Part shown: in pieces, positions 8,324 to 16,558 of the stretch | How positions within the stretch are numbered: position 1 is the first letter of the stretch | Layout of the letters: each line of letters opens with the position of its first letter | Virus record (IMG/VR): IMGVR_UViG_3300034060_001466 | Span: 1-64,000 of that record | Strand: one strand, 5' to 3' | Source: a virus | DNA length: 64,000 nt | The notes under the pieces: generated by a model | The model's input: only the letters and a program-made list of their open reading frames with translations | What the model was told of the DNA's origin: nothing | The model's database searches: none | Position numbers and translations under genes: made by a program

Positions 8324-8344
8324 GTAATTTCTTATTATTTATTC
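8324..8344 (-). promoter_or_regulatory. late-promoter-like motif GAATAAATAATAAGAAATTAC
   Basis: The minus strand carries AATAAATAATAAG about 24 nt before the ATG at 8312. It has the same core and spacing as the other motif copies in the window. Confidence 0.55.
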
Positions 8345-8357
8345 GTGGGCCCTGATG

Positions 8358-9416
8358 CTAAAGCGCCTTTGCGATTTCTCGAAGTATTTTAAAATAGTCA
8401 CCCGATGAGCACTCGGAAAGGAACTTGCAAATCTCAAAGAAGTCATCTACTGTTTCAAATGTCATTGCTGAATGGTGGCCTTTCATATATGAAACTGGAA
8501 TTACTCCAAAAATAATGGATTCGTACACTCTAGCTGGAGTAAAACCTGCCTGTAAATAAAGATCTTTACTTACATTAATTGATACGAGCGAGTTAGTGAA
8601 TGAATTCCAAATCGCTTCACGATTCTGTCTAGGAATCAAGTACGCTCGATCTAATGAATTGATCCAATTAGTTAAGTCCTCAGTTTCTTTAGCCGATACA
8701 GTTAATTGAAAAGTATCACCGTTGAACATTTTCACATTTTCCACCTGAGTAATAATATCATTTATTATTGGGTTTTTTGTGTGACCTTCTTTATAATTAT
8801 CAAATGACAGATTTCCGTAATATAGTAAGCTGTTAACAGTCGGCTTTATTGAGTTCTCATGCACAGACAAACACGAATCTAAGAATTTTGATCCTATTCC
8901 TGGAATAGTTACTGAGACAATTTCTCTAGTTATCCCAAGATTCTCAATCGTTTCTAAGAATTCCGGACTTAGAGATAAGTCAGTATCTAAAATAACGATG
9001 TCAGATGGAGCGTATCCGCAAGCCAATGCATGTTTTATAAATGTCTCAAATCTCTGAGCATCCTTTAACTTCTTTTGGAGAGTTGAAAGATTTCTGAATC
9101 TAGCCTTTAAGAAAATTTTATCGTATTCTTTATTTGACATATTCAGAAGAACATCCTCATAGCCAATTCGATACTCCTTGATTAAGTGTTGAGTAAAACC
9201 CTCAAACACCTGTCCAAGTATTCCGTCTGGATATATCGGCCTAACGGCAAATGCACGTTCTGTGTCCATGTAATTATAGAAATCGAAATTCTCGTTTCCG
9301 TATTTTTCAGAGATTGCATCAAGTAATCCAATTTGATAAAAAGTATGGCCTGGGATATTTTCTTCAAAAATTCCTAGTTCGCCAAAGTAGCAGTATAATG
9401 ATTTTGTCTTTTCCAT
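8358..9416 (-). CDS. putative GT-B glycosyltransferase
   Basis: A 352-residue protein that reads like a small two-domain (GT-B) glycosyltransferase. It has an N-terminal half with SDIVILDTDLSL, a central YYGNLSFDNYKEGHTKN segment, and a C-terminal half with LQAGFTPARVYESIIFGVIPVSYMKG. The last resembles the donor-binding region of GT-B enzymes (A-R-x-x-E-x-I-x-x-G-x-x-P-V). Phages use such enzymes to glucosylate modified DNA bases or to alter host surface glycans. The position beside a DNA glycosylase makes a DNA-modification role attractive but unproven. Its ATG at 9416 lies 43 nt inside the 3' end of the upstream DNA-glycosylase gene, so the two are probably translationally linked. The family assignment is tentative. 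Confidence 0.55.
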   Translation of the reverse strand: MEKTKSLYCYFGELGIFEENIPGHTFYQIGLLDAISEKYGNENFDFYNYMDTERAFAVRPIYPDGILGQVFEGFTQHLIKEYRIGYEDVLLNMSNKEYDKIFLKARFRNLSTLQKKLKDAQRFETFIKHALACGYAPSDIVILDTDLSLSPEFLETIENLGITREIVSVTIPGIGSKFLDSCLSVHENSIKPTVNSLLYYGNLSFDNYKEGHTKNPIINDIITQVENVKMFNGDTFQLTVSAKETEDLTNWINSLDRAYLIPRQNREAIWNSFTNSLVSINVSKDLYLQAGFTPARVYESIIFGVIPVSYMKGHHSAMTFETVDDFFEICKFLSECSSGDYFKILREIAKAL

Positions 9417-9793
9417 TCTAAGTATTTTACTAGAACTCCATCATTGGGTTCTATGTCAAGTCTATTATTGTAAAAAATATCCCATGAGTCTGCTGCATAC
9501 TGCCCAATTCCATGAAGTTCTCGAGGATGATCCCACTCTTTTGTAATCCACTCAGTACTAAACTTAATTAATGATCGTGACCTGCGATTATAAAAACCAA
9601 GAGGCCGAATTACTTCGGCCAATTGAATAGGATCAGCGTTTGATAACTCAGCCGCGTCTCGATATGTGTTAAATAGTTCTTCTCTTATTCGGTCTACCTG
9701 TTTTCTACGAGTACAATTCAATAGAATACAGCAGACTTGCGACTTCCACGGGTCATCATGATAAATTTCCTGTAAAAGTTCGTATGGGCTCAT
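9374..9793 (-). CDS. MBD4-like HhH-GPD DNA glycosylase
   Basis: A 139-residue protein closely resembling the catalytic domain of MBD4, a mismatch thymine/uracil DNA glycosylase of the helix-hairpin-helix GPD superfamily. Shared features include DPWKSQVCCILLNCT near the N-terminus, VIRPLGFYNRRSRSLIKFS in the middle, the hairpin ELHGIGQYAADS at about 92-103, and the catalytic region IEPND with Asp118. There is no iron-sulfur cluster cysteine set, unlike Nth and MutY. The enzyme would excise a damaged or modified base from DNA. Its start overlaps the upstream stop (TTAATG), and its 3' end overlaps the next gene by 43 nt. MBD4-type enzymes are best known from eukaryotes and some bacteria, so a phage copy is notable. 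Confidence 0.75.
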   Translation of the reverse strand: MSPYELLQEIYHDDPWKSQVCCILLNCTRRKQVDRIREELFNTYRDAAELSNADPIQLAEVIRPLGFYNRRSRSLIKFSTEWITKEWDHPRELHGIGQYAADSWDIFYNNRLDIEPNDGVLVKYLEWKRQNHYTATLAN

Positions 9794-10605
9794 TAACGTC
9801 CTTTAAATCCTGCGAAGTGAGTAATAAAGTGTTTGCCGTTTATTGTTTTAGGGTTAACGAAGAGTTCTCCAAAGTTAGCTCTAAAAATATCTAGGATCTC
9901 TGTAAATTTCGCTGAGCGATTTTCCAATAACCAGCTGTAGTGAAAATGGTATTCAACTATGAATAACCTGATTTGATCTAAACTTTCTTGATTTAAAGCT
10001 TTAATCATATCGTATTCAAGACCTTCAATATCCATCTTGATCGCAGTGATACCCTTTTCTTTGATTATAGTGTTAATATTCTCAGCAGGTACGGTGGTGA
10101 CCTGACGACCTCTAATGTGATGGACGCTATGCTTACCTGAATCTTGTGATAAGTAGAATTCAACTTCAGTTGAATCGTCCGCGACAATTGCTTTTTCGAT
10201 AATTTCACAACGATCTTCAACACTATTCATTTGAAGGTTTTGTTCTAGGAACTCCACGTTATTATGGAAAGGTTCGTATGAGTATACTTTCTTTACTTTT
10301 GGAAATTGCGTTAGTAAACGAGTTGCAAATATGCCAATGTGGCCGCCTGCATCCAACCAAACGTCTTCGTGGTCCAAGTCTTCTAAGAGCATAGGGCCGC
10401 CGTTTTGTGCATAATGCGGTATGAACAGAGGTTTGAAGTATTCTCCACCAGTAGGTTTAGTAGAGATATTCTGAGACACGTTAAATTTAATCTCTTCAGA
10501 AGATCTAACTAAGAATTGATAATCGTGATATTTGGTCTTCTTTTCGAAAACCTGAAGGGTGCCATTTTCGCGAGCCTCTTCAATTGAGCATAATACGTCA
10601 GCCAT
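9793..10605 (-). CDS. FkbM-family SAM-dependent methyltransferase
   Basis: A 270-residue methyltransferase of the FkbM type (Methyltransf_21), which usually O-methylates sugars or glycan-linked groups. Motif I is VWLDAGGHIGIFATRLL with the SAM-binding glycines. Then come VYSYEPFHNN (acidic residue contacting the ribose), EKAIVADDS, and the family signature IKMDIEGLEYDMIKAL. The C-terminus ends in a beta-strand region. It is related to the C-terminal domain of the 928-residue protein at 35549-38335, which has the same KVDIEGSE and AVEYHHEH landmarks. It is coupled to the downstream DNA-glycosylase gene by a TAATG overlap. Its acceptor may be a virion glycan rather than DNA. Confidence 0.8.
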   Translation of the reverse strand: MADVLCSIEEARENGTLQVFEKKTKYHDYQFLVRSSEEIKFNVSQNISTKPTGGEYFKPLFIPHYAQNGGPMLLEDLDHEDVWLDAGGHIGIFATRLLTQFPKVKKVYSYEPFHNNVEFLEQNLQMNSVEDRCEIIEKAIVADDSTEVEFYLSQDSGKHSVHHIRGRQVTTVPAENINTIIKEKGITAIKMDIEGLEYDMIKALNQESLDQIRLFIVEYHFHYSWLLENRSAKFTEILDIFRANFGELFVNPKTINGKHFITHFAGFKGR

Positions 10606-10640
10606 TTGTAAGTTTCTTTTAGTAATTATACTACAGATAC

Positions 10641-10904
10641 TTACTTTTGGTCTACGGCAACGTCCTTTGTTTTAATTGAGAGTTCGTCTGGATTCTTTGG
10701 ATCAGGTCCTGAAGCTTGATAATCGGTAAATTTACCAGTATCGAGTTTATCAATCTCATCAGGTTTTACTGATTTATATTGATTGTCTGCTCCCATTACT
10801 TTATAGGTTTGACCTACTGGATCGATTCCAACAATTGTAGCACTTTGCCCAGACTTTAACATGACCTTTTGGCCAGTTACGTACTTAGCTGCGGTCGCGG
10901 ACAC
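10641..10904 (-). CDS. small SH3/KOW-like protein, possible -1 frameshift extension of the upstream gene
   Basis: A 87-residue reading frame if started at the GTG at 10904. It has a short beta-rich segment, KVMLKSGQSATIVGIDPVGQTYKVM, typical of KOW/SH3-like barrels, followed by a polar tail. There is no ATG near the start. The frame is open upstream without a stop back through the A9 tract at 10934-10942, where the 512-residue gene is still being read in the 0 frame. A -1 shift on that tract would join the two and insert the linker SLTESEDITIV. So this may be a separate GTG-start gene, a frameshift-produced C-terminal domain, or the result of a homopolymer error. Confidence 0.55.
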   Translation of the reverse strand: MSATAAKYVTGQKVMLKSGQSATIVGIDPVGQTYKVMGADNQYKSVKPDEIDKLDTGKFTDYQASGPDPKNPDELSIKTKDVAVDQK

Positions 10905-10927
10905 TATAGTAATGTCCTCAGACTCAG

Positions 10928-12466
10928 TTAGGCTTTTTTTTTGGACTGGTCTACTAAAATGTATTGATTCTTAAGAGCATTAACGTTCTTCTCGATTGAC
11001 ATCTTAAGTTCATTAAGTTTCTCACGATAGTCTGCCGTAAGAGATGTATCAGTTAAGGCCTCTTGAATTTGAGAGATTGAAGTTTCTAATTTAGCAAGAT
11101 TTTGCTCAATCGTAACTTTTTCAGCATCAAGTGATTTAAGGTTGGCTTCTCTTTCCTCCAATTGAATAGAGTACATTTCGCTAACATCGTATTTGAAGTT
11201 TTCCATAACATAATTATGGAAAGTTAAACCTTTCATTTTCTTAAGAATTCTAGTCTCAGCTAATTTCTCGAATACGTAAATATCTTCTCCGAAATTTAAA
11301 ACGATCGATTCTTTACCAAGTCTTTCATTAACGATTGTTTTTCCAAACTCTAAATTAACGATTAGGTCTAAGTTTTTGAAGATTTTAGTAAGAGCATTAC
11401 GAGTATCAATGGTCTCCATTAATACGATTTCTGAAAATTTAACTGAATCGATATTATCAATTACTGAACCATTGATTTTTAGGTTCAATGAGCCGTTTTC
11501 GTTAATTCCAAAAGCAACTGTTAAATTTCTACTAGCTGATACTAATTCTGTGCTCTTCTCTTTGAAGTTTAGGGCACTGAAGGCTTCGCAAGTTTCAAAG
11601 AAATCTGGAAAGTCTTTTGCATCGTCTGCTGATACTTGAGTAGGATCCGCATCTTCCGATACTTTGATAAATTTATTATCTACAAAGATTAGTGCTGAGT
11701 TTTCGCTAACTTTATAAAAAGGAGCAATAATAGGTTTTACGAATGCATCGCCGTTACCAATACCTAAATTAAACGAACCAGTTTCTTTAGATTCTAGCAT
11801 GCTAATTTTATTAATCAATTGGTTAACTACTGGCAAATTAGAATGAGAACGTAATTTCATTTTTAATGAATCAGCTGTCTGTACATTTTCCAATAGAGCT
11901 TGTTCCAATAGAGAACATGCATCTTTATAAAGAACTGCACCAGTTACTCTCATTTCGAAAATTGAATTTAAGATTTCAAGTTTAATACGATTCTCATTAA
12001 CGTAAGTTGATAATGATTCTAAAACTTCAGAAACAGTCGTATCGTAGTTAAACTTAGATAGACCTTCAAAGAAGAAATGGATTGCTCTAAATTCAGGCAT
12101 AGATTTAACAGCTTCCTCTAGTCTAGCAACTGTATGCTTAACTACTGGATCTTTGTAAATTTGTGCCTCTTTGATAGCTTGAATCTTGATAGAAAGACCT
12201 GCTTCTTTAGCCATGTTTTGAAGACGGCTTGTTGGTTTTTCTGCCATTTTTTTGAATTTAGCTACCACTTCTTTAATATTCTCGTTTACCAATTCAGTAG
12301 CGAATTGATCTAGTGTATTTAGAGAGTTTTCTAAAATCTGATCATTTGCAACCCCCAACATTAGTGAGTTGTTAATTGATTCTAATACTACTTTAGCAGC
12401 AATGCTAGAATTTACGCTCGAATTATTTTTGAGCTCGTTAGTTAGTTCTTGTATGAGACCGTTCAT
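10928..12466 (-). CDS. probable virion protein with coiled-coil C-terminus
   Basis: A 512-residue protein I do not recognise. The N-terminal 230 residues are alpha-helical and leucine-rich. The middle (residues about 230-400) has alternating beta-type stretches (FNLGIGNGDAFVKPIIAPFYKV, LTVAFGINENGSLNLKINGSV). Residues about 430-500 form a predicted coiled coil (LEEREANLKSLDAEKVTIEQNLAKLETS). It ends SKKKA-stop directly on an A9 tract followed by an open -1 frame (see 10641-10904). Three ATAAATA-type boxes lie upstream, so strong late expression and a structural role are likely; the exact part of the virion is unknown. Confidence 0.6.
   Translation of the reverse strand: MNGLIQELTNELKNNSSVNSSIAAKVVLESINNSLMLGVANDQILENSLNTLDQFATELVNENIKEVVAKFKKMAEKPTSRLQNMAKEAGLSIKIQAIKEAQIYKDPVVKHTVARLEEAVKSMPEFRAIHFFFEGLSKFNYDTTVSEVLESLSTYVNENRIKLEILNSIFEMRVTGAVLYKDACSLLEQALLENVQTADSLKMKLRSHSNLPVVNQLINKISMLESKETGSFNLGIGNGDAFVKPIIAPFYKVSENSALIFVDNKFIKVSEDADPTQVSADDAKDFPDFFETCEAFSALNFKEKSTELVSASRNLTVAFGINENGSLNLKINGSVIDNIDSVKFSEIVLMETIDTRNALTKIFKNLDLIVNLEFGKTIVNERLGKESIVLNFGEDIYVFEKLAETRILKKMKGLTFHNYVMENFKYDVSEMYSIQLEEREANLKSLDAEKVTIEQNLAKLETSISQIQEALTDTSLTADYREKLNELKMSIEKNVNALKNQYILVDQSKKKA
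10934..10942 (-). promoter_or_regulatory. candidate -1 ribosomal frameshift site (A9)
   Basis: On the mRNA-sense (minus) strand the end of the 512-residue gene reads TCC AAA AAA AAA GCC TAA. This contains a slippery A-AAA-AAA heptamer in the correct phase. After a -1 slip the frame continues AGC CTA ACT GAG without a stop into the 87-residue frame. No stimulatory stem-loop or pseudoknot was modelled. Confidence 0.45.
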
Positions 12467-12479
12467 TGAAACGCTTGTC

Positions 12480-12496
12480 TTTTTTATTATTTATCC
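12480..12496 (-). promoter_or_regulatory. late-promoter-like motif GGATAAATAATAAAAAA
   Basis: The minus-strand motif lies about 22 nt upstream of the ATG at 12466. A second exact TATAAATA box (12541-12534 on the minus strand) and an AGATAAATAAAC box near 12510-12518 lie further upstream in the same 95-nt gap. Confidence 0.6.
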
Positions 12497-12561
12497 GTTT
12501 TTGATAAGTTTATTTATCTGCTATCGTCTATATTATTTATAGGATAGCCTAATTACTTACG

Positions 12562-14502
12562 TTATGTTGCATTCCTAAATCCAGCCATCGGGTTGATTGA
12601 TTTAGAGGTTTCGTCAACCCTTGAGTATCTTACGCTCTTTGAACTAACTATCTTGGTTTTAAGTTTTTCATTCTCGGTCGTAAGATCCGCAATTGACTTG
12701 TTTAAAGTTGCAATTGTTTCATACGGGTCATTTAGTAGTGCATTTTTAGCAGCATCATTTGCTCTTAAAATTGCGCCGTAGTCAGAAGAAGCCATCCATT
12801 TTCCTGTGTATAATAAAGTTTCGCTTCCGTCTACTCCAATTAATGAAATAAACATTAGCGAGTCAGTCGATTCAAGAATCTGTTTCGCTTGATCCTTAGG
12901 TATACGAAAGGCCAGTTTTCCACTAGCTGGTTCCGAGACAGCCGGATCACTTAGTGAATTATATGTATACTTCGAGTCTTTACCGAAGTTAAGGGTGAAA
13001 GTTGAAGTGGGATTCAAATTAGCTGGAGTCTGCTCGCTAGGTTTAGCTGGGTTAGCCTCATACACTGAAAACTTAATGTAATTGTCAGTTGGGTCAATTG
13101 GTAAAACCATGTCGCCTTGTCCAAAAATTACTTCAGACGTTCCGTTAGTAGCTTTTAGTAGAGCGTTCTTTTGGCTGATTCGAATATTTGCCTGTTTATA
13201 AAAAGTCGGAACTGCTACGTTAACTGGTTTGTCTACATACACAATTGATGCAGTTGGCGTAGCTGTTGTTGGTATTTTTTTACCAGTAAATAAGTTACTT
13301 ATCTCTAAATTCTTTTGAACAATTTTATTATAAACTTTCATAGATTGAGGCTTATCTGCCAGTTCCAATTTAGCTAAGTGCTTTCCATACTTATTTGGAT
13401 TAAACAGAGACATTGACCCGGTTCTGATTACTTGATCTCCGGTCTTTTTGTTAAGTAACCGTACGATATAGTCGATTGACATTGAAACTGCAAAACCTGC
13501 ATCCTTTAGAATTGGTCTGTATGATAATGGAACATCAAAATTGTCTTCTTGATAGACTAGAAAATTTCCAGAAGGAGTTATAATACTTCCAACCTGTTCG
13601 TATACTTGTAAGTTATGAATTAAGATCCAGTCATTATCTACGCCTTTTGCATTAAGAGTAGATATTAAGTCTTCTGGGAATGCGCCGTTCCATGTTGCAA
13701 AGAATTCAATATAGTCTCCATCTATTGCTTCTTGAATAACTGCTCCTAAACTATCAAATTCATTTACTTGCGCAACTGAACCTTCGTAATAATTAACAAC
13801 GCGGTAGGCTTCATACTGCTCGCCGTTATCTGCAAATAGGTCTTCATATTCAGCTTCACTTAAAGATACGGTGATTGGTGAGTTTTTAATAAAACCAGTA
13901 CCGTTCGTAATCGCATGTTCAAAGGAAGCTGACCCGAATTGCGTAAAGTCTTCATCTAGATACGAACATGCTGGGACTTTAATATCAATGTACTTATCGT
14001 AAATTGTATTTGCTAAGAAAAGCGGTTTATTGTTGAAGGTTAAAAGGTCTTGTGCAGTAACTGAAGTCACTAAAATATTAACTAGCTGGATCTGCTTTAA
14101 GTCATTTAATTTTTGGCGAGCTCCTAATATAATATTTTCAACTTCTGTAAAATTGAACCCTGATGCAAAATGGAATCGCATAGTGTCCATGACTAGAGCA
14201 TTACTATAGCTATTAGATAATTCAGTTTCACTTATTGCTGGATCGTATGCAGTATAAATTGGAATATCAGTTAAGTCAACTCTAATCAGCTTAGATCCTC
14301 CAACCGGTACTACACTTAATCCTCTTGAGTTTTTAGTCGTTGCTGCATAGGCATCAGTATTGTAAATCTGAAACAGATCAACATGAGCATTTTCGAGAAA
14401 ATAATAGTTCGTATTAATTATCTCTGGTGCAGGATCGCCCGCTGGAGTCAACATGTACTCCAATATACAATAGTCAGATAGAGTTACAAACCTTGATGTC
14501 AT
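12562..14502 (-). CDS. large structural protein of unknown position
   Basis: A 646-residue protein with no recognised family. Most of it is beta-rich with frequent Asn, Thr, Tyr and Asp, as in phage baseplate or fibre-connector proteins. Examples are RLLNKKTGDQVIRTGSMSLFNPNKYGKHLAKLE in the middle and TSTFTLNFGKDSKYTYNSLSD later. Residues about 590-620 form a short coiled coil (LNKSIADLTTENEKLKTKI). It starts with MTSRFVTLSDYCILEYM, a clean beta start with no signal peptide. It sits among other virion genes, which supports a structural role. Confidence 0.6.
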   Translation of the reverse strand: MTSRFVTLSDYCILEYMLTPAGDPAPEIINTNYYFLENAHVDLFQIYNTDAYAATTKNSRGLSVVPVGGSKLIRVDLTDIPIYTAYDPAISETELSNSYSNALVMDTMRFHFASGFNFTEVENIILGARQKLNDLKQIQLVNILVTSVTAQDLLTFNNKPLFLANTIYDKYIDIKVPACSYLDEDFTQFGSASFEHAITNGTGFIKNSPITVSLSEAEYEDLFADNGEQYEAYRVVNYYEGSVAQVNEFDSLGAVIQEAIDGDYIEFFATWNGAFPEDLISTLNAKGVDNDWILIHNLQVYEQVGSIITPSGNFLVYQEDNFDVPLSYRPILKDAGFAVSMSIDYIVRLLNKKTGDQVIRTGSMSLFNPNKYGKHLAKLELADKPQSMKVYNKIVQKNLEISNLFTGKKIPTTATPTASIVYVDKPVNVAVPTFYKQANIRISQKNALLKATNGTSEVIFGQGDMVLPIDPTDNYIKFSVYEANPAKPSEQTPANLNPTSTFTLNFGKDSKYTYNSLSDPAVSEPASGKLAFRIPKDQAKQILESTDSLMFISLIGVDGSETLLYTGKWMASSDYGAILRANDAAKNALLNDPYETIATLNKSIADLTTENEKLKTKIVSSKSVRYSRVDETSKSINPMAGFRNAT

Positions 14503-14512
14503 GCGTATTTAA

Positions 14513-15142
14513 TTATTTCTTTAATTTAATTTTCCAGTAGATTCCTCCTTGGATTGAAACTGCTCCGCTTCCAGCATAACCGACTCCGACACTATAAATC
14601 TTGTCGGTTTTGGTTTTTAATAATAGAGAAGGGCCTGCAAAATTAACGATATTTACCTTGTCAAATCCTCCAACTACTCCAATGTAAACTTGGTTTTTAG
14701 GAAGTTCCTTAACGATTATTTGTTCCTTGATCGTTGTTTTATTTACTTGAGCGGTCCAAAGTCTACCGAGAAGAGAATTCTCAGAGATTGTATCATTTAC
14801 TACAATGTATCCTAGTGAATCGGCTAATTTTAGAGTATCGATGTAAACGTGCTTTGCATAAAAATCCTTAAGTATAGCGAGTGTGTCTACATCAATTGGC
14901 ACTACTTGATACACTGGGACTTCATGGTAAATATCTTTACCCTTTCGGTATACAATAGTATCATGAGGTACAATTACCGTATCAATTGTGTGTTTTAATA
15001 CTTCGTATTTCTTACCATCAATATTGATGATTTCTCCGGGGTTTTTTCCTGAACCGTCACACGATCTCATTAAGACTATTATAATCACTAATGCGATAAG
15101 CAATAGAGTTTTAATGTCTAGTTTAAGAAGGGATTTAAACAT
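14513..15142 (-). CDS. single-pass membrane-anchored protein
   Basis: A 209-residue protein with one N-terminal transmembrane helix (residues about 11-27, TLLLIALVIIIVLM) followed by a Cys and a long extracytoplasmic domain. That domain is rich in beta-strands and repeated TIV/DT patterns (DTVIVPHDTIVYRKG, DTLAILKDFYAKHVYIDTLKLADSLG), ending in a glycine-rich beta region. It overlaps the small coiled-coil gene upstream by 8 nt. The topology would fit a lysis (spanin-like) or envelope protein, but there is no clear spanin signature and the call stays open. Confidence 0.6.
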   Translation of the reverse strand: MFKSLLKLDIKTLLLIALVIIIVLMRSCDGSGKNPGEIINIDGKKYEVLKHTIDTVIVPHDTIVYRKGKDIYHEVPVYQVVPIDVDTLAILKDFYAKHVYIDTLKLADSLGYIVVNDTISENSLLGRLWTAQVNKTTIKEQIIVKELPKNQVYIGVVGGFDKVNIVNFAGPSLLLKTKTDKIYSVGVGYAGSGAVSIQGGIYWKIKLKK

Positions 15143-15362
15143 TTAATTCTTGCATAATTTTGTAGTAATCAGGCTGTTCGCCTGTTTCCTTTACTATTTT
15201 ATCTATTAGAGTCTTCTCCTTTTCCTTATTTGAATTTAGTGCATGCTCCAACTCAGTTTTTCTAAGCTGAAGAAGATTTGTCATTTTTTCAAGTTCAGAT
15301 AAACCTGCATTGATTCGGTCGTATTCTGATATGATTTGCTTAATTTCTTTAAAGTGCTTCAT
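15135..15362 (-). CDS. small coiled-coil protein
   Basis: A 75-residue protein predicted to be almost wholly alpha-helical and charged (EYDRINAGLSELEKMTNLLQLRKTELEHALNSNKEKEKTLIDKIV). It overlaps the downstream membrane-protein gene by 8 nt and follows the Ser/Thr/Asn-rich gene by 4 nt, so it is in the same unit. No function is recognised; it could pair with its membrane-anchored neighbour. Confidence 0.6.
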   Translation of the reverse strand: MKHFKEIKQIISEYDRINAGLSELEKMTNLLQLRKTELEHALNSNKEKEKTLIDKIVKETGEQPDYYKIMQELNV

Positions 15363-15366
15363 GTTA

Positions 15367-16494
15367 TTAGTATCCTAAGGTTACTTTTATTTTTCCAGAC
15401 ATTAGTGCCGAGTATATTGCCTGTAAGTAATAGTCATTGTTTATGCCTGGAGCAATAGCTACTGGCTTAGAGTCAGCAGACTCAGCCTTATTCATATTTC
15501 CAGAAGTAGGACTATTAATCGTAGTTTGGTTACGTTGATCAATCTTTGCCCCTTCATTCATAACTGAGGTTGACGAGCTGGTTTGCGGCGAAATTGAAGT
15601 TACTGAGTTACTTAAGTTATTAACTGCGTCCGGTAAAGATTTAGATAAGCTAGTTACGCTTTTTTCTAACGTTTTATCTGGAGCTAGCATTTTTTTAACA
15701 TTTGACGACTCAACTAATTTTGAACTTTTTACTTGAGTTAAGTTATTCGTAACCTCATCGGTTTTAGTATTAGTCGAGTCAGACTTTCCGGTAAGCGTCG
15801 AGAGTATTGAACTCTCTAATGTAGATAAATTAGAAGACTCGGCCTTTGATTTTTCAGAATTAGAGGTTACCTTCGTTAGTGAGTCTTTAGTTAATAAGTT
15901 AATTGCATCGGCATCCTTCGACCCGTTAGCTAATGATCTAAGCGATTCAATAAGAGCTGAATTGTTAACGATTGAGTTGATCGAGTCGGTCTTGCTCAAA
16001 TTTTTAGTTAACGACTGTATTGACTCCATTACATTTTTACTGGAGTCTACTAATATATTAGATGAATTCACTGACGAATTTGAGGCAGCTGCTGCTAATT
16101 GACTAGGTAAAGAATTAGAAATTGACGTATTATTAACAGTAGTTGTATTAGCTGGAGCTAATTGTAATTGGCTTTTCTCAATCTCAGCAGTTGTGACTTT
16201 TCCAGAAGTAGCGTCAGTTGGTTTTACAAGTACCTCAATAGGCTTAAGTTCAATAACTACTGGTTTATCTAAATCTACTGGGTTTAAGTCAACTCCATCA
16301 ACTGTGGGCGAAGGAGTTTCAATTGGAACTGATCTAACTGAAGTAGTCGCTTGAGTATTTACATTCTTTAAGAGTTCACCTTCGAGTATCGCGTCGCCAG
16401 TTGGAGCTTTTTTACTGAAAACTCTATCTAATGCAGCAAGAAGAACTGACTCTTGATCAGTTTCAAAGGCAGAAGAGTTTTCTAGGTTAGTCAT
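15367..16494 (-). CDS. Ser/Asn/Thr-rich low-complexity protein
   Basis: A 375-residue protein dominated by Ser, Asn, Thr, Leu and Lys (for example SSILSTLTGKSDSTNTKTDEVTNNL), probably disordered or forming an extended helical rod. A short ordered piece at the C-terminus (NNDYYLQAIYSALMSGKIKVTLGY) could anchor it to a partner. No domain is recognised. It is the first gene after the intrinsic terminator at 16521-16558 and has one of the best copies of the late-promoter motif just upstream, so it likely begins a late transcription unit and is abundant. Confidence 0.6.
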   Translation of the reverse strand: MTNLENSSAFETDQESVLLAALDRVFSKKAPTGDAILEGELLKNVNTQATTSVRSVPIETPSPTVDGVDLNPVDLDKPVVIELKPIEVLVKPTDATSGKVTTAEIEKSQLQLAPANTTTVNNTSISNSLPSQLAAAASNSSVNSSNILVDSSKNVMESIQSLTKNLSKTDSINSIVNNSALIESLRSLANGSKDADAINLLTKDSLTKVTSNSEKSKAESSNLSTLESSILSTLTGKSDSTNTKTDEVTNNLTQVKSSKLVESSNVKKMLAPDKTLEKSVTSLSKSLPDAVNNLSNSVTSISPQTSSSTSVMNEGAKIDQRNQTTINSPTSGNMNKAESADSKPVAIAPGINNDYYLQAIYSALMSGKIKVTLGY

Positions 16495-16502
16495 TGTGTA
16501 AT

Positions 16503-16519
16503 CTTTTTAGTTATTTATT
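16503..16519 (-). promoter_or_regulatory. late-promoter-like motif AATAAATAACTAAAAAG
   Basis: This is the full form of the recurrent motif, on the minus strand, about 17 nt before the ATG at 16494 and directly after an intrinsic terminator. An identical 17-nt copy lies at 58764-58780. Confidence 0.7.
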
Positions 16520-16520
16520 A

Positions 16521-16558
16521 AAAAAAGAAGGACTTGAGTCGATTAGTCCTCAAGTCCT
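16521..16558 (-). terminator. intrinsic terminator
   Basis: On the minus strand a perfect 10-bp stem (AGGACTTGAG / CTCAAGTCCT, 10-nt loop) is followed by TTCTTTTTTT. It overlaps the last codons of the 16543-16713 gene and closes the transcription unit upstream. Confidence 0.85.

Noticed and set aside
9601-9620. Inverted repeat GGCCGAA...TTCGGCC as a terminator
   Set aside because: It lies inside the DNA glycosylase coding region and has no T-tract on the coding strand.
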